From contig JAKCWW010002147.1 of NCBI GenBank assembly GCA_026260175.1, positions 40,232-61,160 of the forward strand: DNA of 20,929 nucleotides. Direction: 5' to 3'. Below, piece by piece: positions 8,557 through 18,505 of this stretch. The position numbers and the translations under genes are program-made. The stretch comes from Reticulitermes lucifugus. Taxonomy: Eukaryota; Arthropoda; Insecta; Blattodea; Rhinotermitidae. The number at the start of each line of letters is the position of its first letter. Within the stretch, counting starts at the first letter, position 1. Under the pieces are notes generated by a model. The model was not told the DNA's origin. It saw only the letters and a list, made by a program, of their open reading frames with translations, and searched no databases.

Positions 8557-9254
8557 TTAGCGTTACCATGAGAACAAACAGAAGAAGTACTTCTTTTGCT
8601 AAAATACCAGCACGAGAAGGATTAAATGAAGACTGGTTATTGTTGGAAAGGAAGACAGAGACTTTTTGTTTTAGAATACAAAATCGCGAGTTAACGGAAT
8701 TCCGTGGTACGTAGCAGACACCCACTCCTGATTCTTCGTAGCGATTGCTGTCGTCATGGAGCAGTCGTGGGTACAGCAGGAACAGCAGGGGCATGCATTA
8801 GTCACGTGCCTTAAGATAAAACTGTCTTTCGCAGGAACTAGCGTCTTTGTGACTGTATCCCTGCAGTGCGGCACCGCCATGTCCACTTTTTGCTGCAGAC
8901 GGTATTGACACGTGTGCACAGGTGTCGTCACCACTAGTGTCTGCGAACCGAGTAAAACCTAGCCTGTTGTGTCGCTTTCCAGAACAATTAAACTGAAACT
9001 CACGCTTCACTGGTTAGTACTTCTGCTTCTTATTAAAGAAGACACTGATTTTTTAAATGTCGGCCAGAAGGCCGTCTGCCATGACAACTGTTCGTGGTTT
9101 TCTTTAGTATCTCCAAGCAGTACGTAATTTCCGATTCGTCATCAACACACCATTCGATGTCATATAACCAGAGTAGTTAAATAAACCTTATGAGGTGAAC
9201 CAAGAATCAGTTGAGATATGTGAACTGAAGAATAATATGGTCGGAGGAAGAAAG
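8557..9254. other. stretch with no recognised gene
   Basis: Short open frames on both strands have no recognisable family. No repeat was identified. Confidence 0.4.
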
Positions 9255-9460
9255 TGGAACAACGCAATCAATAAAGTGACGCATTACGGGCTGGACGTCC
9301 GAGGATCGCATCCCGGCACCGTCTGGGATTCTAATCTTGGTTGCAAGTTTAGATCGGTTTTCTGGGGTTCAGCCAGCCTCTTGCCCAGCATGTACAGGAA
9401 GGCCGTCCGCGGGGTTGAGGTGGCCGGAACGTGAAGCTGAGTTCCACACAGTGCCTTTGA
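9255..9460 (+). mobile_element. degenerate tRNA-derived SINE (family 2, copy 3)
   Basis: GAGGATCGCATCCCGGCAC lies where the B box is expected, and GTGGCCGGAACGTGAAGCTGA (about 9419-9439) matches the conserved block of copies 1 and 2. The middle is poorly conserved. The copy is placed from these two anchors only. Confidence 0.5.
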
Positions 9461-10445
9461 GTTTAAGCAAGACTCTAAGAACGTTTCGCACTTTACTTCA
9501 CCGTGCGTTTATGTAGTTCACAAGTTAGGCCTAGCGTATCTACGTAGTTGCTGCTAAGGAAACTGTTTATAGGAGATCTGCCAAGTGGGAGAATATAGCT
9601 CTTCGTTGCTGTTAGGATGCAAGACTCTGGTACGGGGCCAAAGGGTCAAAAGCTTTTGGACGGCATTACTCCTCAGCAGTGGTGACAGCAGCAGCCATCT
9701 TAACCAGGCATCCGCCCCGCCGAACGTAGGGATAAAATTGGAACAAGCACGCGCATCCAGCCAGCTAGCTATGGCGAAGTCAGCCAAGAGCTGGCTGAGC
9801 TGTGTAGGTAGGTTGGTTCTGGGCGAGGCGACCAGCCGGCTATTGATTGCCTGCGATGGAACCTGCAGAGCGGCTGTCGACTTGTACCATCTCTTTGTTG
9901 TAGCAGTCCAGCCGTGTTGCGACCAAGGAGGTGCGTTAAAACCCTCTGGTGTTTCTGTATAGGAGTTTACTGTTAGTCTTTGGCTGGGGTAATAAGCGTT
10001 AGGTGACAGTGGTGGATTGCGAATTTAAGGTACACGAAATCACACTGACATTTAATTAACACAGTTTATCTGGCGTGTCAGGGGTAATGGTATGAAGTAA
10101 ATAGCGAGGGATAAACTACAAGCACACGATTTCAAAACGCGGAGCAGCATTCGGTAGCAGCAGCTGATTTTCCTACTCGCTGCCTAGACAGGTATATTTC
10201 CAGAGGAAAAATACGGACACCACGCGAAGTGTTTTTGTCACTAAGAAAAGACAAAAATTACGATTCACAGGCTCGTGCACAAATTCCCCTACTGTGGTAA
10301 CTGTAAGCAGGAGTTCTTTAAGAGGGAACCGACGTGTAATGTCTTTAGAAACTTAAAGCTCGGCTGCCAGAGGCATGGGACATATTTGTGTAGCCTTGAC
10401 ACCTCCGGGGCTATATCGACCACGGATCGATATATGTTGTTGACG
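9461..10445. other. CpG-rich upstream stretch, no gene recognised
   Basis: The open frame at 9585-9962 shows no domain. This stretch is CpG-rich and lies within about 1 kb upstream of the first coding exon, so a promoter or non-coding 5' exon could be here, but I see no decisive initiator or donor site. A perfect 7-bp inverted repeat, ATATCGA and TCGATAT, lies at 10413-10433. Confidence 0.4.
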
Positions 10446-10505
10446 GTCTCGATAGTTCAGAATGACAAGAGCACGAGCTACGAGTTCGAATCCCGTTCAG
10501 AGCTT
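10446..10505 (+). repeat. tRNA-like fragment with A and B boxes
   Basis: GATAGTTCAGAATGACAAGAG resembles a D-arm with A box, and GAGTTCGAATCCC is a near-consensus B box. The whole is only about 60 bases, too short for a complete tRNA, and the acceptor arm does not pair. It is probably the head of a third tRNA-derived SINE. It sits about 230 bases upstream of the first coding exon. Confidence 0.5.
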
Positions 10506-10719
10506 TAAAGTTGTACGTAACTGTTCGTTGCTATAATGTTCAGCTACTTGTCTGCAACGCTGATGGGCGTTAATGCTTTCAAAGTAGGGAAAGTGACTCA
10601 GATAAAGTATTGCCTGAACATCGGTTTTCGTTATTTTTTTTTTCTTGAGGAACTCCGATTCGAACGAATCTAACATGGAAGATTAAATCAGTTACTATTA
10701 ATGCCACTTGTATTTTCAG

Positions 10720-10730
10720 GTGTGATTATC
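10720..10730 (+). other. 5' UTR start of first coding exon, with splice acceptor
   Basis: TTGTATTTTCAG ends at 10719 and looks like a good 3' splice site. The first in-frame ATG of the exon is at 10731, with A at position -3. An ATG at 10701 lies before the acceptor and would be intronic. This implies at least one non-coding exon upstream. Confidence 0.7.
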
Positions 10731-11699
10731 ATGTCCTCGCCGTCTATGGTGCATCGCAGTGGTGACACCCTCGTGGTGAGAAGTGTGGTGAGTGGGGATC
10801 ATATATACGAAGAAAGTGAAGACGAGACGGACTTGCCGCAGTGCAAGATAAAGCGCAACTATACTTGCACACACTGTACGTACTACACGCAGAACCCGCG
10901 CTCCTACCTGTACCATCTCAAGGACGAACACGGGGAGAAGATCAAAGTGTACGAGTGCCCTAGCTGCCTGTATGCGTCCAAGCACAGCCAAAAGCTGCAG
11001 CGGCATGTGCACATGGTTCACGTGATAGGCCGAGGAGCAGCCGTTGGCTTTAAGAAGAAAAAAGGTGAAATTATTAAAACGAAACTTTGGAACAAATTAT
11101 CGACAGAGGGTGCAGAACAAGTGGAAAAGAAGTTCGGTGCTGAATCGAAAGTAGTCAACGTGAGTGGGAACATCACTGCGAAAATGAGTGGGGGTGATGT
11201 TCAGGAGTGTTCTTTGTGCTCATTCACGAGTTCGAACCCCAGTGAAGTGCTGAAACATGAGCGCACTGCACATCTCAAGAAGAAGTTCTACCGTTGCAGT
11301 AAATGCAACTACGTGACCCACATGAAGGCTCGCTACACAAAGCATGTTAAGTACCATTCCATGCCTATGATTAAGTGCGACCTCTGTGACTTCCGCACGC
11401 CCTACAAGTGGAACTTGGACCGTCATTATAAGAACCATACGGGAGATGGGGCTTACCGCTGCGCGCTGTGCAACTTCACGGCTGATATCAAGCAAAGCCT
11501 TACTGTGCATGAAATGAACCACCACGTGCCCCCCGTAGGTCAGCCGGCGTCAGCGGGGAGTGGCGCAGGGGCGGCTCGGCGTCGCAACAAGGTGGGCGCA
11601 AGCGACTCGGCGGTGTTGGAGGAGGAGATTGACCAGGAGGAGCTTGAGCTGCTGCGCATGGAACGGGAAGACGCGGCAGATTCCGCCCCTTCTTACCAG
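10731..11699 (+). CDS. chn: charlatan-like zinc-finger protein, coding exon 1
   Basis: Encodes residues 1-323 of a nuclear C2H2 zinc-finger transcription factor. An acidic N-terminal segment (about 26-35) precedes six fingers, given by their zinc ligands: C46/C49/H62/H67, C76/C79/H92/H97, C160/C163/H176/H181, C189/C192/H205/H209, C216/C219/H232/H236 and C244/C247/H260/H264. A lysine-rich linker (107-120) separates the first pair from the last four. An acidic stretch (297-315) ends the exon. The exon stops at CAG before GTAAGG, phase 0. Without splicing the frame ends six codons later. The paired N-terminal fingers, with YTCTHCTYYT and YECPSCLYAS, are what suggest charlatan. Drosophila charlatan is known as a regulator of proneural genes and a functional relative of REST. 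Another REST-like finger protein remains possible. CpG is dense here (about 60 in 969 bases). Confidence 0.9.
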
Positions 11700-14600
11700 G
11701 TAAGGGACGTTGCCAGTTGAGGCACAATAGCTTTGTCGTGCAACTGAGTCGGACATGTGTTGTGTAGCCCCGCACCAGTTTTGTCTGACCCCTACCGATT
11801 AAGGTACAAAGATTTCCTGTTAGCAACGAAATGGAGATGACACTGGTACCTTACCACATACCAGACGATACGAGTGGTAAGGGTGATCCTCTGAGATCAG
11901 TAGCCCCATTGATGGCCCCGTATTAGATAAGATACAAGATGGGAGGCAGCACATTTTGTTATAATGCCCACCCAACTTAAAGATGTAGAACCTATTGTCT
12001 GTACTCTCCATGCTTCCATTTCCATTAAGCAGGAAGAATGCTTCACCACACTACTACTGTCATATATGCTAACACTAATGTAAAATTTATTTAGCTCTTA
12101 TAAAACTTCTTTAGCTGTTACAGAGACAGGAAACTGTATTTCTGTACTATTGTACTACACACGGAAGTGTGGCTGGTATCTTCCAGGTGGACTTTGTCAC
12201 AGTTACACTAAGTTTTGTACCGAGAATGATTTTTCCTTCAAACGCGGTCATTTTAAGTAGGTTGATAATTGATTTGTGGGTTTAATGTAGTATTTGTCAA
12301 CTACAGAGACTATGTAGTTACCTAGTATGAGTTAAGAGGATGATCATAGATCATGAACTGGCATGAACTGTCATGATTTATTCCAAGGAAAAACCGTAGT
12401 AACTCCTTAGTGCCGGATGTACCTAGGCTCACCCTAATGTGTTAAAGTTTGGGATTTTGTGTCTGATTTCTTAAGTTGTATTTTTAAAATAGAGTTTAGT
12501 TGTTAATTTAACCTTTAAATGAGTGGGTTGGCATTTAAATTTTAGTGCATGGTTTATGAAAAACTTGAGTATAATTTGAACAGAAAAAAGTAAAATTGTG
12601 AAATAAATGGCATTTTGTGGAAAAGAAAACAGACATTATGCAGCATGTCTTAAAAATGCAGTAAGTTCCTTGTTGCCTGAGTATGTAAAATGAATTTCTA
12701 GAGGTACGTGAATGCAGGTCCTTTGAAGGTTTAAAAAAGTTGACTTTAGGTTTCTTTAGTTTGTTTGGTGAATAAAACTAATGTCCGTTATGACTGAGTA
12801 CTCAGTAAATACTTGCCCAAAAAAGATGGAAAATAAAATTTCCTGCATGCACACCTTAATGTAATGTGCTGTAGTACATGCGTATGTTCCATAGTTAAGA
12901 ATGAATTGTACTTTGCATAACTCATTGCCTGATTGCGTGAGTTAATGCCTTGTGTTGTGTCACCATGCTTTGTGTGAGACAGTCATATTTCTGTTCCTTG
13001 TTTGAATATGAAATAGACGGTGCCACATTAATACGTAAGACACATTTCTCAGTTACTTTCCTTTATGAATAACAACCAAAAACTATTAATGGTGTTTAAT
13101 TACTGCTGGAAAATACTTGGATCAGGGAGAGGTGGAGTAACTATGAGAGTGAAGGTATTATGTAACAAGGAACTTCTGATTTGTAGAGCTGACCTGAAAT
13201 TGCTGAACACATCACTGGGGGGTGGGGAATGGAAACACTTGAAAAATGAAGAGTGATTTAGAAGATGGGGAGAAATGTGTGAGAATATGAATTGGTGTGA
13301 AATGGCATATCCCATAAGACTTGAATCTTCAACAAAAATAACACTGATTGGTACTCTCATTGTGAAAGTTTGCATATTTTAACACAACCTGTAGCATTAT
13401 GCTTGCTCAAAAAGGAAGGAAGAAAATATGTGGCGTGTACTGCAGTTTGTAATTTTGTTTCTGATTTATTGGTTCTTGTCTGAGTTTGTAAAGTATGAAG
13501 TGAAAGATTTGGAGAGTTTGTTTTACTTAAAGAGGAAAGAACAGTAAATTATTGTTGCCTGATTTTTATGTCCTGCTCTGATATTTGTGTGAATGATTGC
13601 TGGGCCTGGCTGGTTTCAAGCTATGGTTCTGTAACATGAAGTGAGACCAAATTCTCTGTACCTGATGTGTCAATCTCACATCAGATTCCAAGGATTATGA
13701 AGTGTTACTTTTTATACTTTCACACTGGAGCCAGTATATCATAGTTGGTACAGTGACTAGGCTATGGAGGCAAGGAACCATGGTTTGATTCCCAGTAGGG
13801 GTAAGAGATTTTTCTTTTCACTATAGCATAACTATCTTTGGGGCCCATCCAACCACCTTTTGAAAAGGTGTCAGAGGTTCTTTCTCTGGGAGTAAAGCAG
13901 TAGTGAGTACTGGAGGTTCTTTTGCTGGTAGTAGAGTGTTTGGGGCTTGAAGCTGACCACTTACCTCCATGTGATGCTGAGGCTAAGAATTAGTGAAGCT
14001 ATACTTGTGCTCCCCAGTGTGCCTAATGGCATGAACAAGGACAACTTTACTTCTTTCATAATAGAAACATAGGCTTCTAGAACTGGTTTGAATGTTAAGT
14101 TGTATGTGCTCAGAAATGTGACAAGACTTGGATGATCATGTCAGCTTCACATAATAAGGCACAGTGTGTTAAAAAGAAGTTCAGAATCTGCTGCTAATTA
14201 ATTCTGTGGTAGCAAAACAGAGTTTCAGCAGTGCTGATATGAGAGCCCTGGGCCATTTACATGCACTTTCCCAACTCATAACCTGTCTCCCTGACATCCA
14301 TCATGTAAGATTTCTTCTCTTGTCTTTCTTAGTCTTCAGAGTGTACAATTTCCAAGAGGTTTCTGTATCAAAATTCTGTATGCCTACCACGTTTCCTCCA
14401 TCTGCTTCATGCCTAGTCCCTCATAGGCTATGCCAGTTACAGGTTTGAGGAACATTTGTATGGAATTTGTAAAGTTTTCTGCTTTTGCATATTTGATACA
14501 AGTTGATAAAATTGGAAGAAAAGTGCAATTTATACAAGTAAACATTAGTTAACCTCCTTGATTGTCAGCAGTACAGCAAGGTGTCAGAAGCACATAAAGA

Positions 14601-14907
14601 TAAAATGTTGGTGTCTAGTGAGTTAATGGGAAGTTGACTGGAGAATTGAGGAGCGTACTTTGAGGACTTCATTCTTCTGGGATTTGACACTGTATCAGTG
14701 GGTAATTGGATCCTGATGTTCCGAGGCAATTTAGTGGTCTCATCTAGTGTCAGAATGTCCAAGAAGAATATGTTGCCTCAAAACATTGGGATCTGATTAC
14801 CCATTGACACTGCACTGTATCGCAGAAGAATGGAATCCTCGGCAACACTGCTGTGAAAACGTAAGAACTTATGGGAACGGTTCTGTTTCATGATGTTTTT
14901 GTTTCAG
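11700..14907 (+). other. intron 1
   Basis: Bounded by donor GTAAGG at 11700 and acceptor TTTTTGTTTCAG ending at 14907, about 3.2 kb, joining phase 0 to phase 0. It contains SINE family 2 copy 4 and otherwise AT-rich sequence with few CpG. Open frames at 13065-13256 and 14206-14448 show no domain. Confidence 0.85.
13735..14045 (+). mobile_element. tRNA-derived SINE (family 2, copy 4), CpG-free
   Basis: TGGTTTGATTCCCAGTAGGG replaces the TTCGATTCCCGGCAGGG of upstream copies, and GGGGCTTGAAGCTGACCACT replaces the GGGACGTGAAGCTGAC form. I find no CpG in the whole copy. An internal partial duplication carries AGGTTCTTT twice, at about 13876 and 13915. The end block CATGAACAAGGACAACTTTAC aligns with the other copies. 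Confidence 0.75.
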
Positions 14908-16572
14908 GCACAAGGTATAAAGCCAGCAGTTCCTGCTGTCACAACTGGTAACAGTGGCGGTAAGAACAGTGCTATTCCAAACACCAGTAATATCATCAGG
15001 AGTAATGGTAGCAGCAATAGAATCAATGCCATTACAACTCCAGCTGGGAATACCAGGAGAACCCCAAAGATTAAGGTGACAATCAAGAAGCTTAAAACTG
15101 CAAGCAGTCAGGAACAGAATGAGCGGCATAATTTTCGGACTGACTTCATACACCCAGATGATATCATCCACCACAAAAATGGGAATGTTTATATCAAGAA
15201 TCTGAAGTGTCGTATGTGTAACTATAAAGCGGCATGGGAAGGTGAAATGGCACGACATGAAAGCAAGGCACATGGTATTCATCGGCCAATTGCTGTCAAG
15301 CAGACACTGAAAAAGGTTCCTCGTCCAATTCCCAACTTGATACCCATACAGAACAAGGGTATGCCCCCTGGTTCTGTCAAATCATTACCAATCCTTAGGA
15401 TCCCCACGGTACGTGGTCGAGCTGCCACATCCTTGCTAAAACCTCAGCAACTGCAGACATCTCCACAAGAAAGTGGCTTAAGTGAGCGGGATTTGAATGA
15501 GATCTGTGCTAAATCCTGCCCCAACAGTTCTCTTAAAGACTTTGCATCCCTCATAGGAGGTGAAGATGCTTTCAAGTTACCAGATGATGAAGTGAATGAT
15601 GGGGTACCAAAGAAGACTTCTCCAAAACAGGGCGAAGAAAAGTATTTTGATGAAGATGAAATTGTACATAGTGACATGCAATCACAAACAAAACCTGACA
15701 TTTCATCTTCAAGAACTGATTTGTCATTCAAGAAGAAAAATGCTTCTTTCTTTGACAAACTGAAAGAGAAACTGTTAGTAGGGGCTGGGGAGTCCTGTAA
15801 TTTGGTTTGTGCATGTTGTGGGCATGAGTCAAAGTGTCTGTCTGAACTAGCTCGTCATCAGAAGTTGCACTCCAGCCCTGGAAACCACAGCAGTGATGGC
15901 AGTGGAATCAATGGAGGCAGTGGTGTGGTGTTGGCTAGTGGTGCCGAACTCTCTTCTACCAGATGTCAGCACTGTCGTCAACGTTGCAAGACTAGCGCAG
16001 ATCTGGTGATGCACCTACAGTCCTGTTTAGAGGCGAACAAAAAAATTCTTGCTGGGTCTTCTCCGTCTCCACCACCAACAACAGAAATAGCTAATGCCAA
16101 AGAAGAGAAGGTGGACGATGTTGAGGATGAAGAAGAGGATGAGGAGGAAGAGGAGGGGGAGGAAGAAGAAGAAGAGGAAGAGGAAGATGGGAAGAAGAAG
16201 GCTGAAGGGGAGGAACCACACCCAATGGAGAATAAAGTGTTTGTGTGGAACAATCTACCACAGCCAGTAGAGCTGGAGCATGAAGATGATCATCAGCTGC
16301 AGTCTCAAACACAACAGCAGCAACAGGAACAGGAACAGAAGCAGCAGCAGCAGAAACAGGAACTACCAGTGCAGCAAATTCTTGTATCACACCAACAAGA
16401 TGATGATAGCCTTGATGCATCTGTTCGCAGCAAGTCACCTATCAGTGAGGGTAGTCTGGTGGGCATTGAAACTGCTCCAGGTTATGGTGCTGTCACAAGC
16501 AAAATTTCTTCTGGTTCTCCGGATGGCCTCATACCAGATGTGGATTCTAAAACTGCACTAACTGTCAAGAAG
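14908..16572 (+). CDS. chn: charlatan-like zinc-finger protein, coding exon 2
   Basis: Encodes residues 324-878, in frame with exon 1 across a phase 0 junction (SYQ to AQG). It has an N/S/G-rich start with a basic KIKVTIKKLK segment. A C2H2 finger follows at C424/C427/H440/H445, preceded by a block reading FIHPDDIIHHKNGNVYIKNL. A second finger lies at C624/C627/H640/H644, and a C2HC finger at C676/C679/H692/C696. A long acidic run is encoded at about 16111-16190 and a glutamine-rich run at about 16309-16370. The exon ends with AAG before GTAAAG, and the frame would stop two codons into the intron. CpG is sparse, about 23 in 1665 bases, unlike exon 1. Finger ligands are seen directly; the role of the acidic and Gln tracts (activation or protein contact) is inference. 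Confidence 0.9.
16111..16371 (+). repeat. low-complexity coding tract: poly-Glu then poly-Gln
   Basis: GAG/GAA codons dominate 16111-16190, encoding a near-continuous acidic run. CAG/CAA codons dominate 16309-16371, encoding glutamines interrupted by E and K. The antisense frames are open through this stretch only because of the biased composition. Such tracts commonly vary in length between alleles. Confidence 0.85.
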
Positions 16573-16860
16573 GTAAAGTGAAACAATTTTAACTGTATTG
16601 TGCCAAATGAAGGGATTGGATACTGGAAAATGGCATGCTTGGTGTACAGTTTTTTAATCTTAATTAATTTATTGCCAAGAGCACCATATTCCCATATTGA
16701 AACATTTGTAAATACACTTGGGCCTTACCTGGTGATAGACTCACAGTCGTACTGATCACGTACCAACGGATGGGAGATGGCATTCAAGTATGCTTGGTGT
16801 TCAGACTTTCAGAGATGCTGATTGGGATGCTAATCACTGTCTGGTCATTGCTGAAGTTAT

Positions 16861-16883
16861 AGAGAGAGAGAGAGAGAGAGAGA
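16861..16883. repeat. (AG)n microsatellite
   Basis: Uninterrupted AG dinucleotide run of 23 bases inside intron 2, just upstream of the LINE fragment. Confidence 0.95.
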
Positions 16884-16889
16884 CTCTCA

Positions 16890-17735
16890 GTCAATAAAAG
16901 AGTGGTGCAAAAGTTTGATATGGAGAGACTCATTCTCAAAAAGATGTCTCTGGTTAATGTTAAGCATGTTTGGAGTTTTGGAGAACTTGGACATAAATCA
17001 GGCTTGGCAAAATATTAGAGAGAATATCAGAACTTTAGAGAGTCTAGGTCATTATGAATGGAAACGGCATGACCATGGTTTGATGAATTTTAACAATTTT
17101 TAGATTGGAGGAAGCAGGCAAAAGTGCGGTGCTTACAGGTTCTAAGCCAAATGAATGCAGATTATCTAAACAATGTCAGATGTGAAACTAGGGCATGTTT
17201 CAGGAACAGAAGGGAATGTTTGGAAGGTGAAATTAATGAGCTAGAAACAAGCAGTGAGAACAATAATATTCGAGAGTTACTCAGAGGTATAAATGAGTTT
17301 AAGGAGGGTTACCTGTATAGAAGTAACTTGATAAAGGATGAGAAGAGTGATCTGCTTGCAGATTTCCACAGTATTTTGAATAGGTGGAAGAATCACTTCT
17401 GTCAGTTATATTAAATGTATGCAGTGTTAATAATGTTAGCAAACTGAAGTACGCACAGCTGAGCCGCTGACATGAGCCTAGTGTCCTTGGGGTTGAGATG
17501 GTTATTGAAAATTTGAAAATATATAAATCATCAGGTATTGGTCAATTTCCAGCAGAATTGATTCATTCAGGAGGTAGAATAGTATGTTCTGAGATCCGTA
17601 AACTTATTAATTGTGTTTGGAGTAAGGAAGAAATACCTCAGCAGTGGAAAGAACCATTGTACCTGTTTAAAAGGAGGGTGATAACACAGATTGCTGTAAT
17701 TAATGTATTGTTGTTGACTCCATCTACATGAGCTT
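16890..17735 (+). pseudogene. RTE-like LINE fragment: endonuclease-RT linker and start of reverse transcriptase
   Basis: Pieces in three frames read KFDMERLILKK (about 16911), NLDINQAWQNIRENI (about 16986), PWFDEF then a stop (17073-17093), DWRKQAKVRCLQVLSQMN and onward to LLADFHSILNRWKNHFCQLY (17103-17414), then MVIENLKIYKSSGIGQFPAE and KLINCVWSKEEIPQQWKEP (17498-17665). This order is that of the region between the endonuclease and reverse transcriptase of RTE-type LINEs, entering the first RT blocks. Stops and at least two frameshifts show it is dead. It lies in sense orientation within intron 2. It probably belongs to the same broad family as the four 3' ends upstream, though the segments do not overlap and this cannot be tested here. 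Confidence 0.8.
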
Positions 17736-17829
17736 GGGTTAATGTATGTAAGTTAAGATAGCCAACTGTAATATTCTAATTGTATTCTCAGACTTGTCAG
17801 TAGTGGTCCAGACATTCTTCACATACGAC

Positions 17830-17965
17830 ATCAAGGTTTTCATGGCAATGAATGTTGAGGTTGTCATTGTCTGGAATGCGATGCCATGTAGTTTGGTCAA
17901 TACATATCAACATTGTGGAGGAACCTGCTTAAGAGACTACAGTGTCACATCCCAGAAGACACTCT
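17830..17965 (+). repeat. interspersed repeat fragment (shared with 5975-6055)
   Basis: One frame reads VEVVIVWNAMPCSLV, then a TYQHCGGTCL block and TSQKT. The bases TGGAATGCGATGCCATGTAG align with TGGAACGTAACGCCCTGTAG at 5994. This supports an interspersed repeat in intron 2; the parent element is not recognised. Confidence 0.5.
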
Positions 17966-18221
17966 TCTTAATTATACATAATGTGACATATTCTTGAATG
18001 ATGTGTTCTTAGTTCTTACCTTAGGTAATATTTTTTATGCAGCGGCTATTATTCCATTGTGACATCATCTCAGAACTTAAAGAAAGTTGGTAGGAACTAC
18101 CTGTGGAGATTGGGAGCAAGGATGAAACTTAACAGAAAGATTGGAAATATATTTTTTAGAAAGTGGTTATAAATGCACAATGTTCTCATGGAAATTCAAA
18201 GCGCATACAAAAGTTGTCTGG

Positions 18222-18505
18222 AGTGAGGATTGTGTGGTGACTAGGCTAAGGGCTGGGAAACAGAGGAATTTTGGTTCAATTGCTGGAAGGGGTAAGAGGT
18301 ATTTCTTTTCACCTTAGCGTCCAGACAAGCTCCGAGGCCGACCGAGCCTCCTGTTCAAGGGGTACCAGGGATTTCTTCCCAAGGGTAAATCGGCCAGGGC
18401 ATGATGCTGACAACTCACCTCATCTAGTGCTGAGGTTAAGAATGCATAGATCTGTGCCTTCACTCCTCCATATGCTGTCATGGTATGCGCAGGGACACAT
18501 TTACA
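18222..18505 (+). mobile_element. tRNA-derived SINE (family 2, copy 5)
   Basis: GTGGTGACTAGGCTAAGGGCT matches the head of copies 1 and 4. TTGGTTCAATTGCTGGAAGG is the decayed B-box region, TCGGCCAGGGCATGATGCTGAC the conserved block, and GCGCAGGGACACATTTAC the end. It has about six CpG, fewer than upstream copies. It lies in intron 2 in the sense orientation. Confidence 0.75.

Noticed and set aside
9585..9962. 125-codon plus-strand open frame upstream of the gene
   Set aside because: No domain, and an opposite-strand frame overlaps. It may be part of a 5' UTR or promoter region but cannot be supported as coding.
10701..10730. ATG at 10701 as the start codon of the zinc-finger gene
   Set aside because: A good splice acceptor ends at 10719, so this ATG would be in the intron. 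The ATG at 10731 in the same frame is preferred.
15978..16438. Antisense frames rich in Ser or Leu
   Set aside because: They are complements of the Glu and Gln codon tracts in coding exon 2 and are open only because of that bias.
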